Shown here: piece by piece, positions 15,764 through 23,740 of the stretch
Position numbering within the stretch: position 1 is the first letter of the stretch
Layout of the letters: every line of letters starts with the position of its first letter
Assembly (NCBI GenBank): GCA_029937535.1
Contig: JAPYPT010000021.1
Coordinates: 1-32,412, forward strand
DNA length: 32,412 nucleotides
Reading direction: 5' to 3'
From: Alphaproteobacteria bacterium
Lineage (GTDB): Bacteria > Pseudomonadota > Alphaproteobacteria > GCA-2731375
The notes under the pieces: generated by a model
Told to the model about the DNA's origin: nothing
The model's input: the letters and a program-made list of their open reading frames with translations, nothing else
Databases searched by the model: none
Position numbers and translations under genes: made by a program

Positions 15764-16354
15764 TCAGCGCAGGTCCGGCAGACTGGCCAGGATGCGCCGG
15801 GCCAGGTCGTCCAGCATGGAGGCAACAGTGTCGTCGTCGGTCTGGAAGGCCGCCGACCGTAGCACGGCGAGGGGCAGGGAGAACAAGGACAGGGGCACAT
15901 CGCCGGAATTGCGCGACGCCTCCGCCCGCGCCCGCCACAACATCGTGCCGTCCCTGGCCCGGATGATCTCCGCCGCCAGTTGGATGTGTTTTTGCGACCA
16001 GACCAGAACATTTTCCTGACCCGCGCCGACGATCCGCCAGCGCAGGAATGCGGAACATCGGGTGGCGGCGGCGAAATGACGGGCATCGGCGGGATGGTGC
16101 AAATCCACCGCCATGGCGCGTTCCAGGCGGCGGCGTTCGGTGGGTTGGATAACCTTCGCGACCCGGCCGCTCAACTGCCGCGCCAGGGCGCCGGAGATCC
16201 TCTCGCCAGCCACGATCCCGGCTTCCGCCGGCCCGGCCAGAACAACGACGCATTGCGGGGGATCGTCATAAAATGCCCTCAATGGTCCCGCCGCCCGCGC
16301 CTCGGTCAAGGCAAGGGGCAATAACCAAAGCATGAAAAGCAGCCGCCTCAACAT
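15764..16354 (-). CDS. Secreted protein of unknown function (last gene of envelope operon)
   Basis: A 196-residue protein with a clear signal peptide (MLRRLLFMLWLLPLALTEARA-A). The mature part has alternating beta/alpha character: CVVVLAGPAEAGIVAGERISGALARQL, VIQPTERRRLERAMAVD, AFLRWRIVGAGQENVLVWSQ, AAEIIRARDGTMLWRARAEAS and a C-terminal SMLDDLARRILASLPDLR. The 'R-D-G-x-x-L-W-R-A' followed by a terminal helix is reminiscent of CsgG/LpoB-like periplasmic folds, but this is only an impression. It follows the 300-residue gene by two bases, so it is in the operon. There is no lipobox. Periplasmic location expected. Confidence 0.75.
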   Translation of the reverse strand: MLRRLLFMLWLLPLALTEARAAGPLRAFYDDPPQCVVVLAGPAEAGIVAGERISGALARQLSGRVAKVIQPTERRRLERAMAVDLHHPADARHFAAATRCSAFLRWRIVGAGQENVLVWSQKHIQLAAEIIRARDGTMLWRARAEASRNSGDVPLSLFSLPLAVLRSAAFQTDDDTVASMLDDLARRILASLPDLR

Positions 16355-16356
16355 GG

Positions 16357-17259
16357 CTACGTCCGCCCGCAGGCGCCGCCCAGATCAATTCCGCCCCGAA
16401 TGGCGTGGCCATCGACCTGGATATCCCGTACCACGATGCCCTTGCCGCGCAAGTGATACCGCGCCCGGATCGAAACCGCCTTGCCATACCGGCCCGCCAG
16501 CAATTGCTCCAGGCCGCCCAGCAGCCGGGCATCAACATGACGGGGAAATATGCGCATGGCGGGCGCGGTGCCGGGCAAGCCGTGGGCCCTGGCAATGGCC
16601 CGCAAGTCGCGCTGTTCCGCCGCAACCAACCGCCCCGACGGCTGCCGTGCGAAACCGCTGTAGCGGTCCCGGTTGGGGCGCCAGGCCTGTCCACGCGCGG
16701 TTCCGGCGGTGAACAGCTCCCCCGCGCCACGGCGCAACGCTACCCGCATGCCGAAACAATCGCGGAACCGGCGGTAGAGACGGGCCCGCTCGTTCTCATT
16801 GCGCGGCCAGGCCAGCTCGATCGCCGGACCCCGACCATGCTCCAACAGATGCAGCAGAACCCGGCCTTGCGCCGTCGCCGCCTTGACAGTCTTAGGCTCG
16901 GCGTCAGCAGCTTTGGCGGCATTGACGGCGGCACGGGGTGGCGGCGCCGGACGTGGCCGCAATGGTTTCATTTGCAGCTTTACCTGTCGTTTCCGAGGTA
17001 ACGCGGGCTTGCCGCCGACCGGCTGTTTGGCTGCGGGTTTCAGCGCCTGCATAGGTGGCGGCGGGGCGGTTTTTTGCGGCGGCGGCGGAAGCTTGATCGT
17101 GCGCGGCATGGGCGCTGCCTTGACCGGTTGTTTGGCCGGGGCCTGTGCGCGCGGCTCCGCCGCCGGGTGCCTCTCGGGCGCGGGTCTGGTCAGCAGCAAC
17201 ACCGCCAGCAGGACCGAAAGCCCAACGGACGCCCCGCCCATGACCAGGCCCCGCACCAT
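16357..17259 (-). CDS. Single-span protein with Pro-rich linker and periplasmic domain
   Basis: A 300-residue protein. Residues about 5-25 (LVMGGASVGLSVLLAVLLL) form one membrane span. Residues 30-120 are a Pro/Lys/Ala-rich linker (KLPPPPQKTAPPPP, RPRPAPPPRAA), like the periplasm-spanning region of TonB. A C-terminal domain of about 170 residues follows, with IELAWPRNENERARLYRRFRDCFGMRVAL and MRIFPRHVDARLLGGLEQLLAG, and three Cys overall. It is thus TonB-like in layout, but no TonB C-terminal domain is recognisable. It is encoded three bases after a second single-span protein and downstream of an ExbB-like gene, which supports a role in transmitting energy or force across the periplasm. Function unproven. 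Confidence 0.75.
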   Translation of the reverse strand: MVRGLVMGGASVGLSVLLAVLLLTRPAPERHPAAEPRAQAPAKQPVKAAPMPRTIKLPPPPQKTAPPPPMQALKPAAKQPVGGKPALPRKRQVKLQMKPLRPRPAPPPRAAVNAAKAADAEPKTVKAATAQGRVLLHLLEHGRGPAIELAWPRNENERARLYRRFRDCFGMRVALRRGAGELFTAGTARGQAWRPNRDRYSGFARQPSGRLVAAEQRDLRAIARAHGLPGTAPAMRIFPRHVDARLLGGLEQLLAGRYGKAVSIRARYHLRGKGIVVRDIQVDGHAIRGGIDLGGACGRT

Positions 17260-17262
17260 GAT

Positions 17263-17787
17263 CTACCGGGCCCGCGTGCTGGCGAACAGCAGCTCCATGT
17301 CCTCGGACAGGGCCTGCAATTCGCGCCGCCGTTGACTTGGCGTCATGAACTTTGGCCGTGCCTTGACAGCCGCAACAGAGGCAACGGGACCCCGGGCCAT
17401 GACCTCGGCCCGGCGCTTTTGAACAGCGGGGTCCGTGACCGCCACGGGCGACTTGGCGGTGATGGCGGGCGGCTTCGGCGCCGACAACGTGGCCAGGATG
17501 GGGGGAACGACTTTTTGCACCGGAACGTCCACGACAGGCATCGGAGTGGGCGGCGTCTTTAGGTCCGGTGGCGTCAGGGCGGAGGGCAGTGGCGCCTCCC
17601 GATCACCGGCCATGACCTTGTCGATCACCGCCGCCGTGGCCTGGCGACCGGAGGTGACACTGCGTTCCACCACCGCGCCGACCGTGCCCAGCATGCCATT
17701 TCGGTCCGTGCCGCCGAACGGCTGGCTGCCCGCGAACAGATAAAACAGGGCGCCGACCACAACAACATTGAATATCAGGAACCGCAT
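17263..17787 (-). CDS. Single-span membrane protein with periplasmic tail
   Basis: A 174-residue protein with an N-terminal membrane span (FLIFNVVVVGALFYLFAG) and a Pro/Val/Ala-rich tail (PPDLKTPPTPMPVVDVPVQKVVPPILATL) ending in an Arg-rich helix (TPSQRRRELQALSEDMELLFASTRAR). ATG at 17787 is within the last codons of the ExbB-like gene (13-base overlap) and has a strong AAAGGAG, so it is tightly coupled. The position after an ExbB-like gene is that of ExbD/TolR, but the span lacks the conserved Asp of ExbD/TolR/MotB, so it is not a standard stator subunit. Confidence 0.75.
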   Translation of the reverse strand: MRFLIFNVVVVGALFYLFAGSQPFGGTDRNGMLGTVGAVVERSVTSGRQATAAVIDKVMAGDREAPLPSALTPPDLKTPPTPMPVVDVPVQKVVPPILATLSAPKPPAITAKSPVAVTDPAVQKRRAEVMARGPVASVAAVKARPKFMTPSQRRRELQALSEDMELLFASTRAR

Positions 17788-18317
17788 GGAATTACTCCTT
17801 TTGCTGTCGATTTAGCCTCGACCCAGGCGGCGCTGATGGACAACAGGGCGCGCAGCAGGGCCGAGGCGGGAAGCCCGATGACCGTGGTCATGAAGGCCAG
17901 GCTGAACCGTTCCGTCAGACCGCGAATAACCTCCTGCACGGTGTCGGGGGTCAGGTTCTGTCCGGCCAGTTCGCCAATACCAAGGCTGATGCCAAACAAA
18001 GTGTAGGTCAGGGCCAGAGTGGCGATACCGTTGGCGGCGTGCAGCCCGGCCTCGTGCCAGGCCTGACGCTGTTGGGGCCGCAAACGCCCATCCAACAGGC
18101 GCTGCCAACAATACAAGGTGGCCAGGATCAACAATGTCAGGCAGCTGATGAAGACGCCGCCCAGCACGCGGCCCGCCCAGGCCAGAATTTCACCCGGCTC
18201 CGGCGCACCCATGGCCAGGGCCAGGGCAAGGGCCAGGACGACAATGCCGAGAAAATAGCTCAAGGCGCGGGAGCCGCCCGAGGCAAATGCGACGATACCG
18301 GCGGTGATGGTGGCCAT
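17775..18317 (-). CDS. MotA/TolQ/ExbB-like inner-membrane protein
   Basis: A 180-residue protein with about four hydrophobic segments: ALSYFLGIVVLALALALAMG, VLGGVFISCLTLLILATLYCW, NGIATLALTYTLFGISLGIG and FSLAFMTTVIGLPASALLRALLSI. The last two, separated by 'DTVQEVIRGLTERF', follow the TolQ/ExbB/MotA pattern: a Gly-rich helix, then '(A/S)-L-x-T-T-x-x-G-L-x-x-(A/S)' with the paired Thr that line the proton path. Similarity is by pattern only, and it lacks the long cytoplasmic loop of typical ExbB. It is the fourth gene of the seven-gene envelope operon, one base after the small periplasmic protein gene and overlapping the next by 13 bases. It may energise the system. Confidence 0.72.
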   Translation of the reverse strand: MATITAGIVAFASGGSRALSYFLGIVVLALALALAMGAPEPGEILAWAGRVLGGVFISCLTLLILATLYCWQRLLDGRLRPQQRQAWHEAGLHAANGIATLALTYTLFGISLGIGELAGQNLTPDTVQEVIRGLTERFSLAFMTTVIGLPASALLRALLSISAAWVEAKSTAKGVIPCGS

Positions 18318-18318
18318 C

Positions 18319-18723
18319 TTACCGCCGCCCGCGCTTGGCCGACATCAGGCTTTGCGTCGATATACCCAGTTGCGCCAACCAGGTATCCGCCAATGCGCGG
18401 CTTTTCTCGGCCGAGGCATGGACCAAAAAGGTCAGATCGTAGTTGGCGAAGGCCCGGCGAACCTGGGGCGTGTTGCGGCCCACCAGATTGTCGTCGCGCA
18501 GCACCATGCGCTCCAGATCCAGCAGGCGGCGTTGGCCGGCCTCCATCCGCACCTGCCGCTCGGCGGGGGTAATCTCCCCATCCAACATGGTTTCAATTAA
18601 CAGCGCGCGCTCCCGTTCCATATTGGCCAGGGTGTCGGCATGTGCCGCGGCCGGGAGACCCGCCAGAATTACCGCCACCAGCAGGGCAGCCGCTGGCAGG
18701 GTGATCTTCAGGTTCGTTTTCAT
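18319..18723 (-). CDS. Small exported helical protein
   Basis: A 134-residue protein with signal peptide MKTNLKITLPAAALLVAVILAGLPAAAHA and a mature helical part (TLANMERERALLIETMLDGEITPAERQVRMEAGQRRLLDLERMVLRDD), ending FANYDLTFLVHASAEKSRALADTWLAQLGIS. The ATG has a strong GGAAGGAG. No family recognised. It lies one base before the ExbB-like gene and 39 bases after the coiled-coil protein gene. Likely a periplasmic partner in the same complex. Confidence 0.75.
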   Translation of the reverse strand: MKTNLKITLPAAALLVAVILAGLPAAAHADTLANMERERALLIETMLDGEITPAERQVRMEAGQRRLLDLERMVLRDDNLVGRNTPQVRRAFANYDLTFLVHASAEKSRALADTWLAQLGISTQSLMSAKRGRR

Positions 18724-18762
18724 ATTGATGCTCCTTCCAAGGGTGATCGTTGGGCGAAGTAG

Positions 18763-19650
18763 CTAGTTGACGAAAAATTTCACGGCCGATGCAGCCGAGG
18801 CGGTGGCGGGGATATCGCTGTCGATCAGTTCCCCATCCATTACCTGTTCCGAGAGGGCCAGGGCGTCGAGCGCGACCAGCTTGGCCATGTAGCCAAGGAT
18901 GTTCTGCTCCTGCTCCAGGATCGCCATGCCGGCCTGGGCATCCGCCAGCATCTGGCGAATAAAGTCACCCTTGCTCGCAGGGCCGCCGGCCAGTTGGGGC
19001 TGGATGTTCATGGGGTGGTTGCCGATGGCGGCGACCAGGGCTTCCACGGCCCCCATGTTAGTGGCGTATTCCTGGGCATATTTGCTGTCCGGCACGCTGG
19101 AGGCGGCGAGGATCGATAGATCAACTTTCTCCAAGGACCCCCTGAAGCGTTCGCGGGCCTGTTGCTGGCGAGAGACCAACTGCACCCGGGCCGGCGTCAT
19201 GGCGCCTTTTTCCCGGCCCAATTTTTTCAACAATCTCTCCAGGGTCCGTTGCTTGGTCTGGATATGCCTCTGCCGCAGATCGGCCTTGCGTTTCACCAAG
19301 GTGATGTATTCCCGTTTCTGGCCCAGGAATTGATGCCGCAGCTCCACCGCCAATTCGCCGTCCGCCTGATCGATGGCGGCGCGCAGATCTTCCAGGGTTT
19401 GGCCTTTCAGACCAATTTCACCGTCCGTGTCCTGAATGGCCGCCGACAGAGCCGATTGGGCAAAGTCGTGATCGAGGGATTTTTTCAGATAATTCGCCGG
19501 CAGCTTGATCAGCTTTTCGCTGGCCACGGGCTGCCAGGTGGGCACGCCGGCGCCCTCGGCCATGGCCTGACCCGGCGCGGCCATGGCCAGGATCAGATAG
19601 GCGGCCAAAGCCAGACTGGGACCCACGGAGAGAGATAATTTCGCATTCAT
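18763..19650 (-). CDS. Exported coiled-coil protein
   Basis: A 295-residue protein with signal peptide MNAKLSLSVGPSLALAAYLILAMAAPGQAMA. Residues about 80-170 are rich in charged heptads (QFLGQKREYITLVKRKADLRQRHIQTKQRTLERLLKKLGREKG, VSRQQQARERF), a probable coiled coil. The C-terminal third is helical (FIRQMLADAQAGMAILEQEQNILGYMAKLVALDALALSEQVMD). AAGGGA precedes the ATG. No named family. Second gene of the envelope operon, 17 bases after the lipoprotein gene. It could be a periplasmic scaffold. Confidence 0.78.
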   Translation of the reverse strand: MNAKLSLSVGPSLALAAYLILAMAAPGQAMAEGAGVPTWQPVASEKLIKLPANYLKKSLDHDFAQSALSAAIQDTDGEIGLKGQTLEDLRAAIDQADGELAVELRHQFLGQKREYITLVKRKADLRQRHIQTKQRTLERLLKKLGREKGAMTPARVQLVSRQQQARERFRGSLEKVDLSILAASSVPDSKYAQEYATNMGAVEALVAAIGNHPMNIQPQLAGGPASKGDFIRQMLADAQAGMAILEQEQNILGYMAKLVALDALALSEQVMDGELIDSDIPATASAASAVKFFVN

Positions 19651-19667
19651 GGCCTAATTCCCTTTTG

Positions 19668-20240
19668 CTAGTTTCGGGTCCAGTAGCGCACTCGGCGCAA
19701 CTCGGACTTCATCTGGGACGAGACGTTGGCAACGGAGAATTCACCCACCACCCCGCGGTCGCGATGGCCCAATAGAATTTCCATGCTTTCGATAAACGAG
19801 GCGCCATCGGCGAAATACAGATCGGCGCCCACAAAATTTTTCTTGAAGGTCTCCAGATTGGTCCGCGCGCGGGCCACGTCGCCGCCCTTGAAGTGATCCT
19901 GGATACCCAAGGCATAGGCGCGCATGCGTTCATCGATACCGACGCTGGCGGCTTCCGGGCCGATCTCGGCCTCGCACTTTTCCAACAGGCGGGCCGCCGC
20001 CAAGTATCGGGCGGAGGAGCCCTCGGCGCGGGCCTGGCCGTCCAGAGCCACGGCGTCATCCCGGCACGCGCGATAGGACCGCATCGCCGAAATCTCGGCA
20101 TAGCGGGCCTGGCGAAAGCCGATGCCTTCCTTCTGCACCGCCGTGGTCACGGGATTACACGCCGCGGCCAACAAGGCCATGGCAACCGCGAGCATGGGCA
20201 ATCGCCGGTCCTGTTTCGTTCGCTGAATTTTCGGTCGCAT
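19668..20240 (-). CDS. Lipoprotein of unknown function (first gene of envelope operon)
   Basis: A 190-residue protein with basic n-region (MRPKIQRTKQDRR), hydrophobic core and lipobox LLAAAC, so it should be lipid-anchored at the Cys near residue 28. The mature part is mostly helical with TPR-like spacing (YRACRDDAVALDGQARAEGSSARYLAAARLLEKCEAEIG, ARTNLETFKKNF). AAGGGA lies 8-9 bases before the ATG. It starts 254 bases from the divergent metallo-hydrolase gene, so the promoter for all seven genes is expected in that interval, although I cannot point to certain -35/-10 boxes. Confidence 0.8.
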   Translation of the reverse strand: MRPKIQRTKQDRRLPMLAVAMALLAAACNPVTTAVQKEGIGFRQARYAEISAMRSYRACRDDAVALDGQARAEGSSARYLAAARLLEKCEAEIGPEAASVGIDERMRAYALGIQDHFKGGDVARARTNLETFKKNFVGADLYFADGASFIESMEILLGHRDRGVVGEFSVANVSSQMKSELRRVRYWTRN

Positions 20241-20494
20241 ATCGCGGTCCCTTCTTGCCGTTTAAGTTCATGGTTCGTGTCCTTGCTGGGGCTATGGCGG
20301 GGCCAGGGCGGTTTTTCCGCGATCGGGCAAAAGAATTTGGCATCCGGCACCAAGCGCCCATCATGGCGCGGCGAGGCGGTTCCAATTGTTTCGGCCAATG
20401 GTTACTATCGGGCTGATATTGCTGGTTTTTCCGGAAAGCAGGGGACGCGGACCATGCTCACCAGCTTAGAGCATTTTAGGTTTGGAACTGTTTG

Positions 20495-21661
20495 ATGGCT
20501 CGAAAATCCAAACTCAGCCGGCGCGTCACCTGGGCGGTGGCCATCCTTTGCCTCGTCGCGGCGGGGGGCACGGGTTTGCTATCGGGTTGTTCGACGTTCG
20601 GGGGCGCGGTAACGGGGGAGAGGTTGAAACGGGCCGAGGCGTCGCCGCATTTCGGTGACGGCCGGTTCTTCAATACCGTCCGGCAGTCGCCCGACAACTT
20701 CGGCCTATACTGGGATTATCTGACCGAACAATTCGGCGGCGATCAAATCCGTGTACCGCCGGCGCCCATCCCCGTTGTCGCCATACCGCCTGGGGCGTTG
20801 GACCGATCACCCCTGCCCGGTTTGCGCCTGGTCTGGCTGGGCCATGCCAGCGTCTATCTGGAAGTCGATGGCCTGCGTTTGCTGGTTGACCCGGTTTTCT
20901 CCGAATATGCATCGCCCCTCCAGGGCATCGGGCCGCGCCGGTTTCATGCTCCGCCGATTGCCCTGGCCGATCTGCCCAAAATCGATGCCGTGATGATTTC
21001 CCATGATCACTACGATCACCTGGTCATGGCGACAATCCAGCACCTGGCCGCCAAGGGAACGCGCATCTTCGTCCCCCTTGGCGTTGGCGCCCATTTGACT
21101 GAATGGGGCGTGCCGGAAAGCCAAGTCGTCGAACTGGATTGGTGGCAGGAGAGGAAGATCGGCGCGCTGAAGATCATCTGCACGCCGTCGCGGCACTATT
21201 CGGGCCGGGATCTGTTTGACCGAAAGGCCACCTTCTGGTCGTCCTGGTCCATTCTGGGGCCGAGGCACCGGGTCTACTACAGCGGGGACACGGGCTTTTC
21301 CGGCCATTTCCAGGACATCGGCGACCGCCTGGGCCCGTTCGATCTCTCCATCATAAAAATCGGCGCCTATGGTCCCGGCGCGCCCTGGATCGACATCCAT
21401 ATGCCGCCCGAAGATTCGATCAGGGCCCATCAGGCCCTCCGCGCCCGCCGCTTGCTGCCGGTCCACTGGGCAACGTTCAATATGGCCTTCCATGCTTGGG
21501 ATGAACCGATCATCCGCACCGTCAAGGCGGCCCGGGACAACCATGTGACATTACTGACCCCGCGCGTGGGCCAAATCATTGACGTCGGCGCGACAAACGC
21601 CACGGATGCCTGGTGGGAGGCGGTAAAATTGGGCCCCGTAACGGATACCAATGGTCCTTGA
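20495..21661 (+). CDS. MBL-fold metal-dependent hydrolase, lipoprotein (NAPE-PLD-like)
   Basis: A 388-residue metallo-beta-lactamase-fold enzyme. The N-terminus has a lipoprotein signal (VAILCLVAAGGTGLLSGC). Metal ligands: WLGHASVYLEVDGLRLLVDPVFSEYASP, SHDHYDHL near residue 168 (H-x-H-x-D-H), PSRHYSGRD, YYSGDTGFSGHF (Asp bridging), and LLPVHWATFNMAFHAWDEP. This set is typical of the N-acyl-phosphatidylethanolamine phospholipase D/UlaG-like branch. ATG at 20495 is used rather than the TTG one codon earlier. It likely acts in the periplasm or at a membrane face on a phosphodiester or lactone; substrate unknown. It is divergent from the envelope operon and 186 bases upstream of the ABC exporter genes. 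Confidence 0.88.
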   Translation: MARKSKLSRRVTWAVAILCLVAAGGTGLLSGCSTFGGAVTGERLKRAEASPHFGDGRFFNTVRQSPDNFGLYWDYLTEQFGGDQIRVPPAPIPVVAIPPGALDRSPLPGLRLVWLGHASVYLEVDGLRLLVDPVFSEYASPLQGIGPRRFHAPPIALADLPKIDAVMISHDHYDHLVMATIQHLAAKGTRIFVPLGVGAHLTEWGVPESQVVELDWWQERKIGALKIICTPSRHYSGRDLFDRKATFWSSWSILGPRHRVYYSGDTGFSGHFQDIGDRLGPFDLSIIKIGAYGPGAPWIDIHMPPEDSIRAHQALRARRLLPVHWATFNMAFHAWDEPIIRTVKAARDNHVTLLTPRVGQIIDVGATNATDAWWEAVKLGPVTDTNGP

Positions 21662-21847
21662 ATTTGTGCTATTATCTCCTCTGACGATTCAGATGAGCCA
21701 TTAGAGCGGTTCCGGCCTATTTTTCTCCGCACAAGATCCTTGGTCCTGTCGGCAACCCGGCCTATATCACCAGCCTAACGGCCACGGCCGCGCCAGTGCC
21801 TGGCGCTGCCTGGGCCAACGGCGTTTTCACGAAGGCAAGACATACGA

Positions 21848-23740
21848 ATGGCCGAAAGCAAGGCTGATATTAGGGACCAATCGCCAAGGCAGGCCATCAC
21901 CTTGCGGCAACAGGCCTACAAGGGGATGGAGGACGAGACCGAGTATACCTTCAGCACCGATGCGGCCGTGTTGTGGCGGATCACCCGGCTTATGCTGCGC
22001 TATCGTCTGCGCGTGGCCCTGGCCGTGGCCGCGACCATCGCGGCGGCGGTCTTCCAGCTCATGATCCCGCGCTTTCTGGGCCAGGCGGTCGACAATGCCC
22101 TGGGCCTGCTGGGTAGCGGCGCCGTTGTGGGCGAGGTGGCGCGGGAGGCTTTGTTCGAGGCGGCCATGTTGTTGCTGGGCGCCTCTATCCTGCGGGGCGT
22201 CTTTACCCTGATGCATAACTATGGCGGCGAGGCGATCGGCCATTTGATCGCCTACGATCTGCGCCTGTTGTTCTACAAAAAACTGCAAAGCCTCAGTTTT
22301 TCGTTTCACGATAAGATGCATACGGGCGAGTTGATCACCCGGGGCATGCTGGACCTGGAAGGCGTACGCATGTTCGTCAACACGGGCCTGCTGCGGCTGG
22401 TTCTGCTGGTGAACCTGATCGGCGCGGGAGGCTATCTGCTGCTTTCGACCGATCTGCTGCTGGGCGCGTTGAGTTTTTCCTTCGTGCCCTTCGTCGCCTG
22501 GCGGTCATCCGTGGCCCGGCTGCGGTTGCGGGCCTTGTGGCTGGCCCTGCAGGTGCGCATGGGCCGGCTGGGCCAGATCATGGACGAAAACCTGACCGGC
22601 ATCCGCGTGGTCCGGGCCTTCGGGGCCGAACCCCATGAAGTCGGCAAATATGACATCGCCGCGGATGATGCCATGACCATCGCCGACGAGCGCATCAGAA
22701 CCCGCGCCGCCTCCACCTCAATCATGACCTTCGCCTACTTTATCTCCATGGGCCTGGTGCTTTGGGTTGGCGGTATCCGGGTTTTGGACGGCGAGATGAC
22801 CGTGGGCGCCCTGACCGTATTCCTGACCTTCATCACCATATTGCAGCAGCCCGTGCGGCAATTGGGCCTGTTGGTGAACTCCATCGCGCGCGCCTCCACC
22901 TGCGGGGGTCGGCTGTTTTCCGTGCTCGACCTGGAACCGGCGATTTCCGACGGGCCGGATGCAAAGGCGCTGGAAACCACGATGGGCGCCGTGAGCTTCG
23001 AGGACGTCTCCTTCGCCTACACGGATGAGGATGCGCCACCCGTGCTGCACGATGTCTCGTTCACCGTTCCCCGCGGCAAGACCCTGGGCATTGTCGGCCC
23101 GCCCGGCAGCGGAAAATCCACCATCGCCAACCTGCTGCCCCGCTATTACGACCCCAGCGCGGGCCGGGTGACCATCGACGGCCAGGACATCAGGGACCTA
23201 ACCCTTGCCTCCCTGCGCCAGGCCGTGCGCATCGTCCAGCAGGACGCCTTTCTGTTTACCACCTCGTTGGAGAACAACATCGCCTATGGCGACCCCTGGG
23301 CCGATGACCAAATGGTGCGCGGTGCCGCCGCGACCGCCCAGATCGACGGCTTTGTCGCCAACCTGCCGGGGGGCTATGAAACACTGGTCGGGGAACGGGG
23401 GGTCTCGCTGTCCGGCGGCCAGAAGCAGCGCATCGCCATCGCCAGGGCCGCCCTGTTGGAGGCGGCGGTGCTGGTGTTCGATGATTCCACCGCCGCCATC
23501 GATGCCGAGACGGAGCGGCGCATCCGCGCGGCCCTGCGGAATCATATGCAAAATTGCGCCACCATCATCATCTCCCACCGCCTGGGCGCCCTGCGTCATG
23601 CGGACGAAATTATCTTTCTTGAGGAAGGACGCATCGTGGAACGCGGCAACCATGACAGCTTGATCGCCGCCGCCGGCCGCTATGCGGCGCTGTTCGCCCT
23701 GCAAAGCCGGGATGATGCCAGCCAGGATGCGGCGCAATGA
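21848..23740 (+). CDS. ABC exporter half-transporter, subunit with degenerate ATP site
   Basis: A 630-residue type IV ABC exporter: a six-helix membrane domain (residues about 50-350) and an ATPase domain. Walker A GPPGSGKST near 417, signature LSGGQKQR near 520, Walker B AVLVFDDSTAAID near 541, H-loop ISHRLG. The catalytic Glu after Walker B is Asp (FDD), as in the degenerate-site subunit of heterodimeric exporters such as TM287. It overlaps the next gene by four bases (ATGA), so the pair probably forms one heterodimer exporting a lipid, drug or peptide. Start ATG has GAAGG upstream. Confidence 0.93.
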   Translation: MAESKADIRDQSPRQAITLRQQAYKGMEDETEYTFSTDAAVLWRITRLMLRYRLRVALAVAATIAAAVFQLMIPRFLGQAVDNALGLLGSGAVVGEVAREALFEAAMLLLGASILRGVFTLMHNYGGEAIGHLIAYDLRLLFYKKLQSLSFSFHDKMHTGELITRGMLDLEGVRMFVNTGLLRLVLLVNLIGAGGYLLLSTDLLLGALSFSFVPFVAWRSSVARLRLRALWLALQVRMGRLGQIMDENLTGIRVVRAFGAEPHEVGKYDIAADDAMTIADERIRTRAASTSIMTFAYFISMGLVLWVGGIRVLDGEMTVGALTVFLTFITILQQPVRQLGLLVNSIARASTCGGRLFSVLDLEPAISDGPDAKALETTMGAVSFEDVSFAYTDEDAPPVLHDVSFTVPRGKTLGIVGPPGSGKSTIANLLPRYYDPSAGRVTIDGQDIRDLTLASLRQAVRIVQQDAFLFTTSLENNIAYGDPWADDQMVRGAAATAQIDGFVANLPGGYETLVGERGVSLSGGQKQRIAIARAALLEAAVLVFDDSTAAIDAETERRIRAALRNHMQNCATIIISHRLGALRHADEIIFLEEGRIVERGNHDSLIAAAGRYAALFALQSRDDASQDAAQ

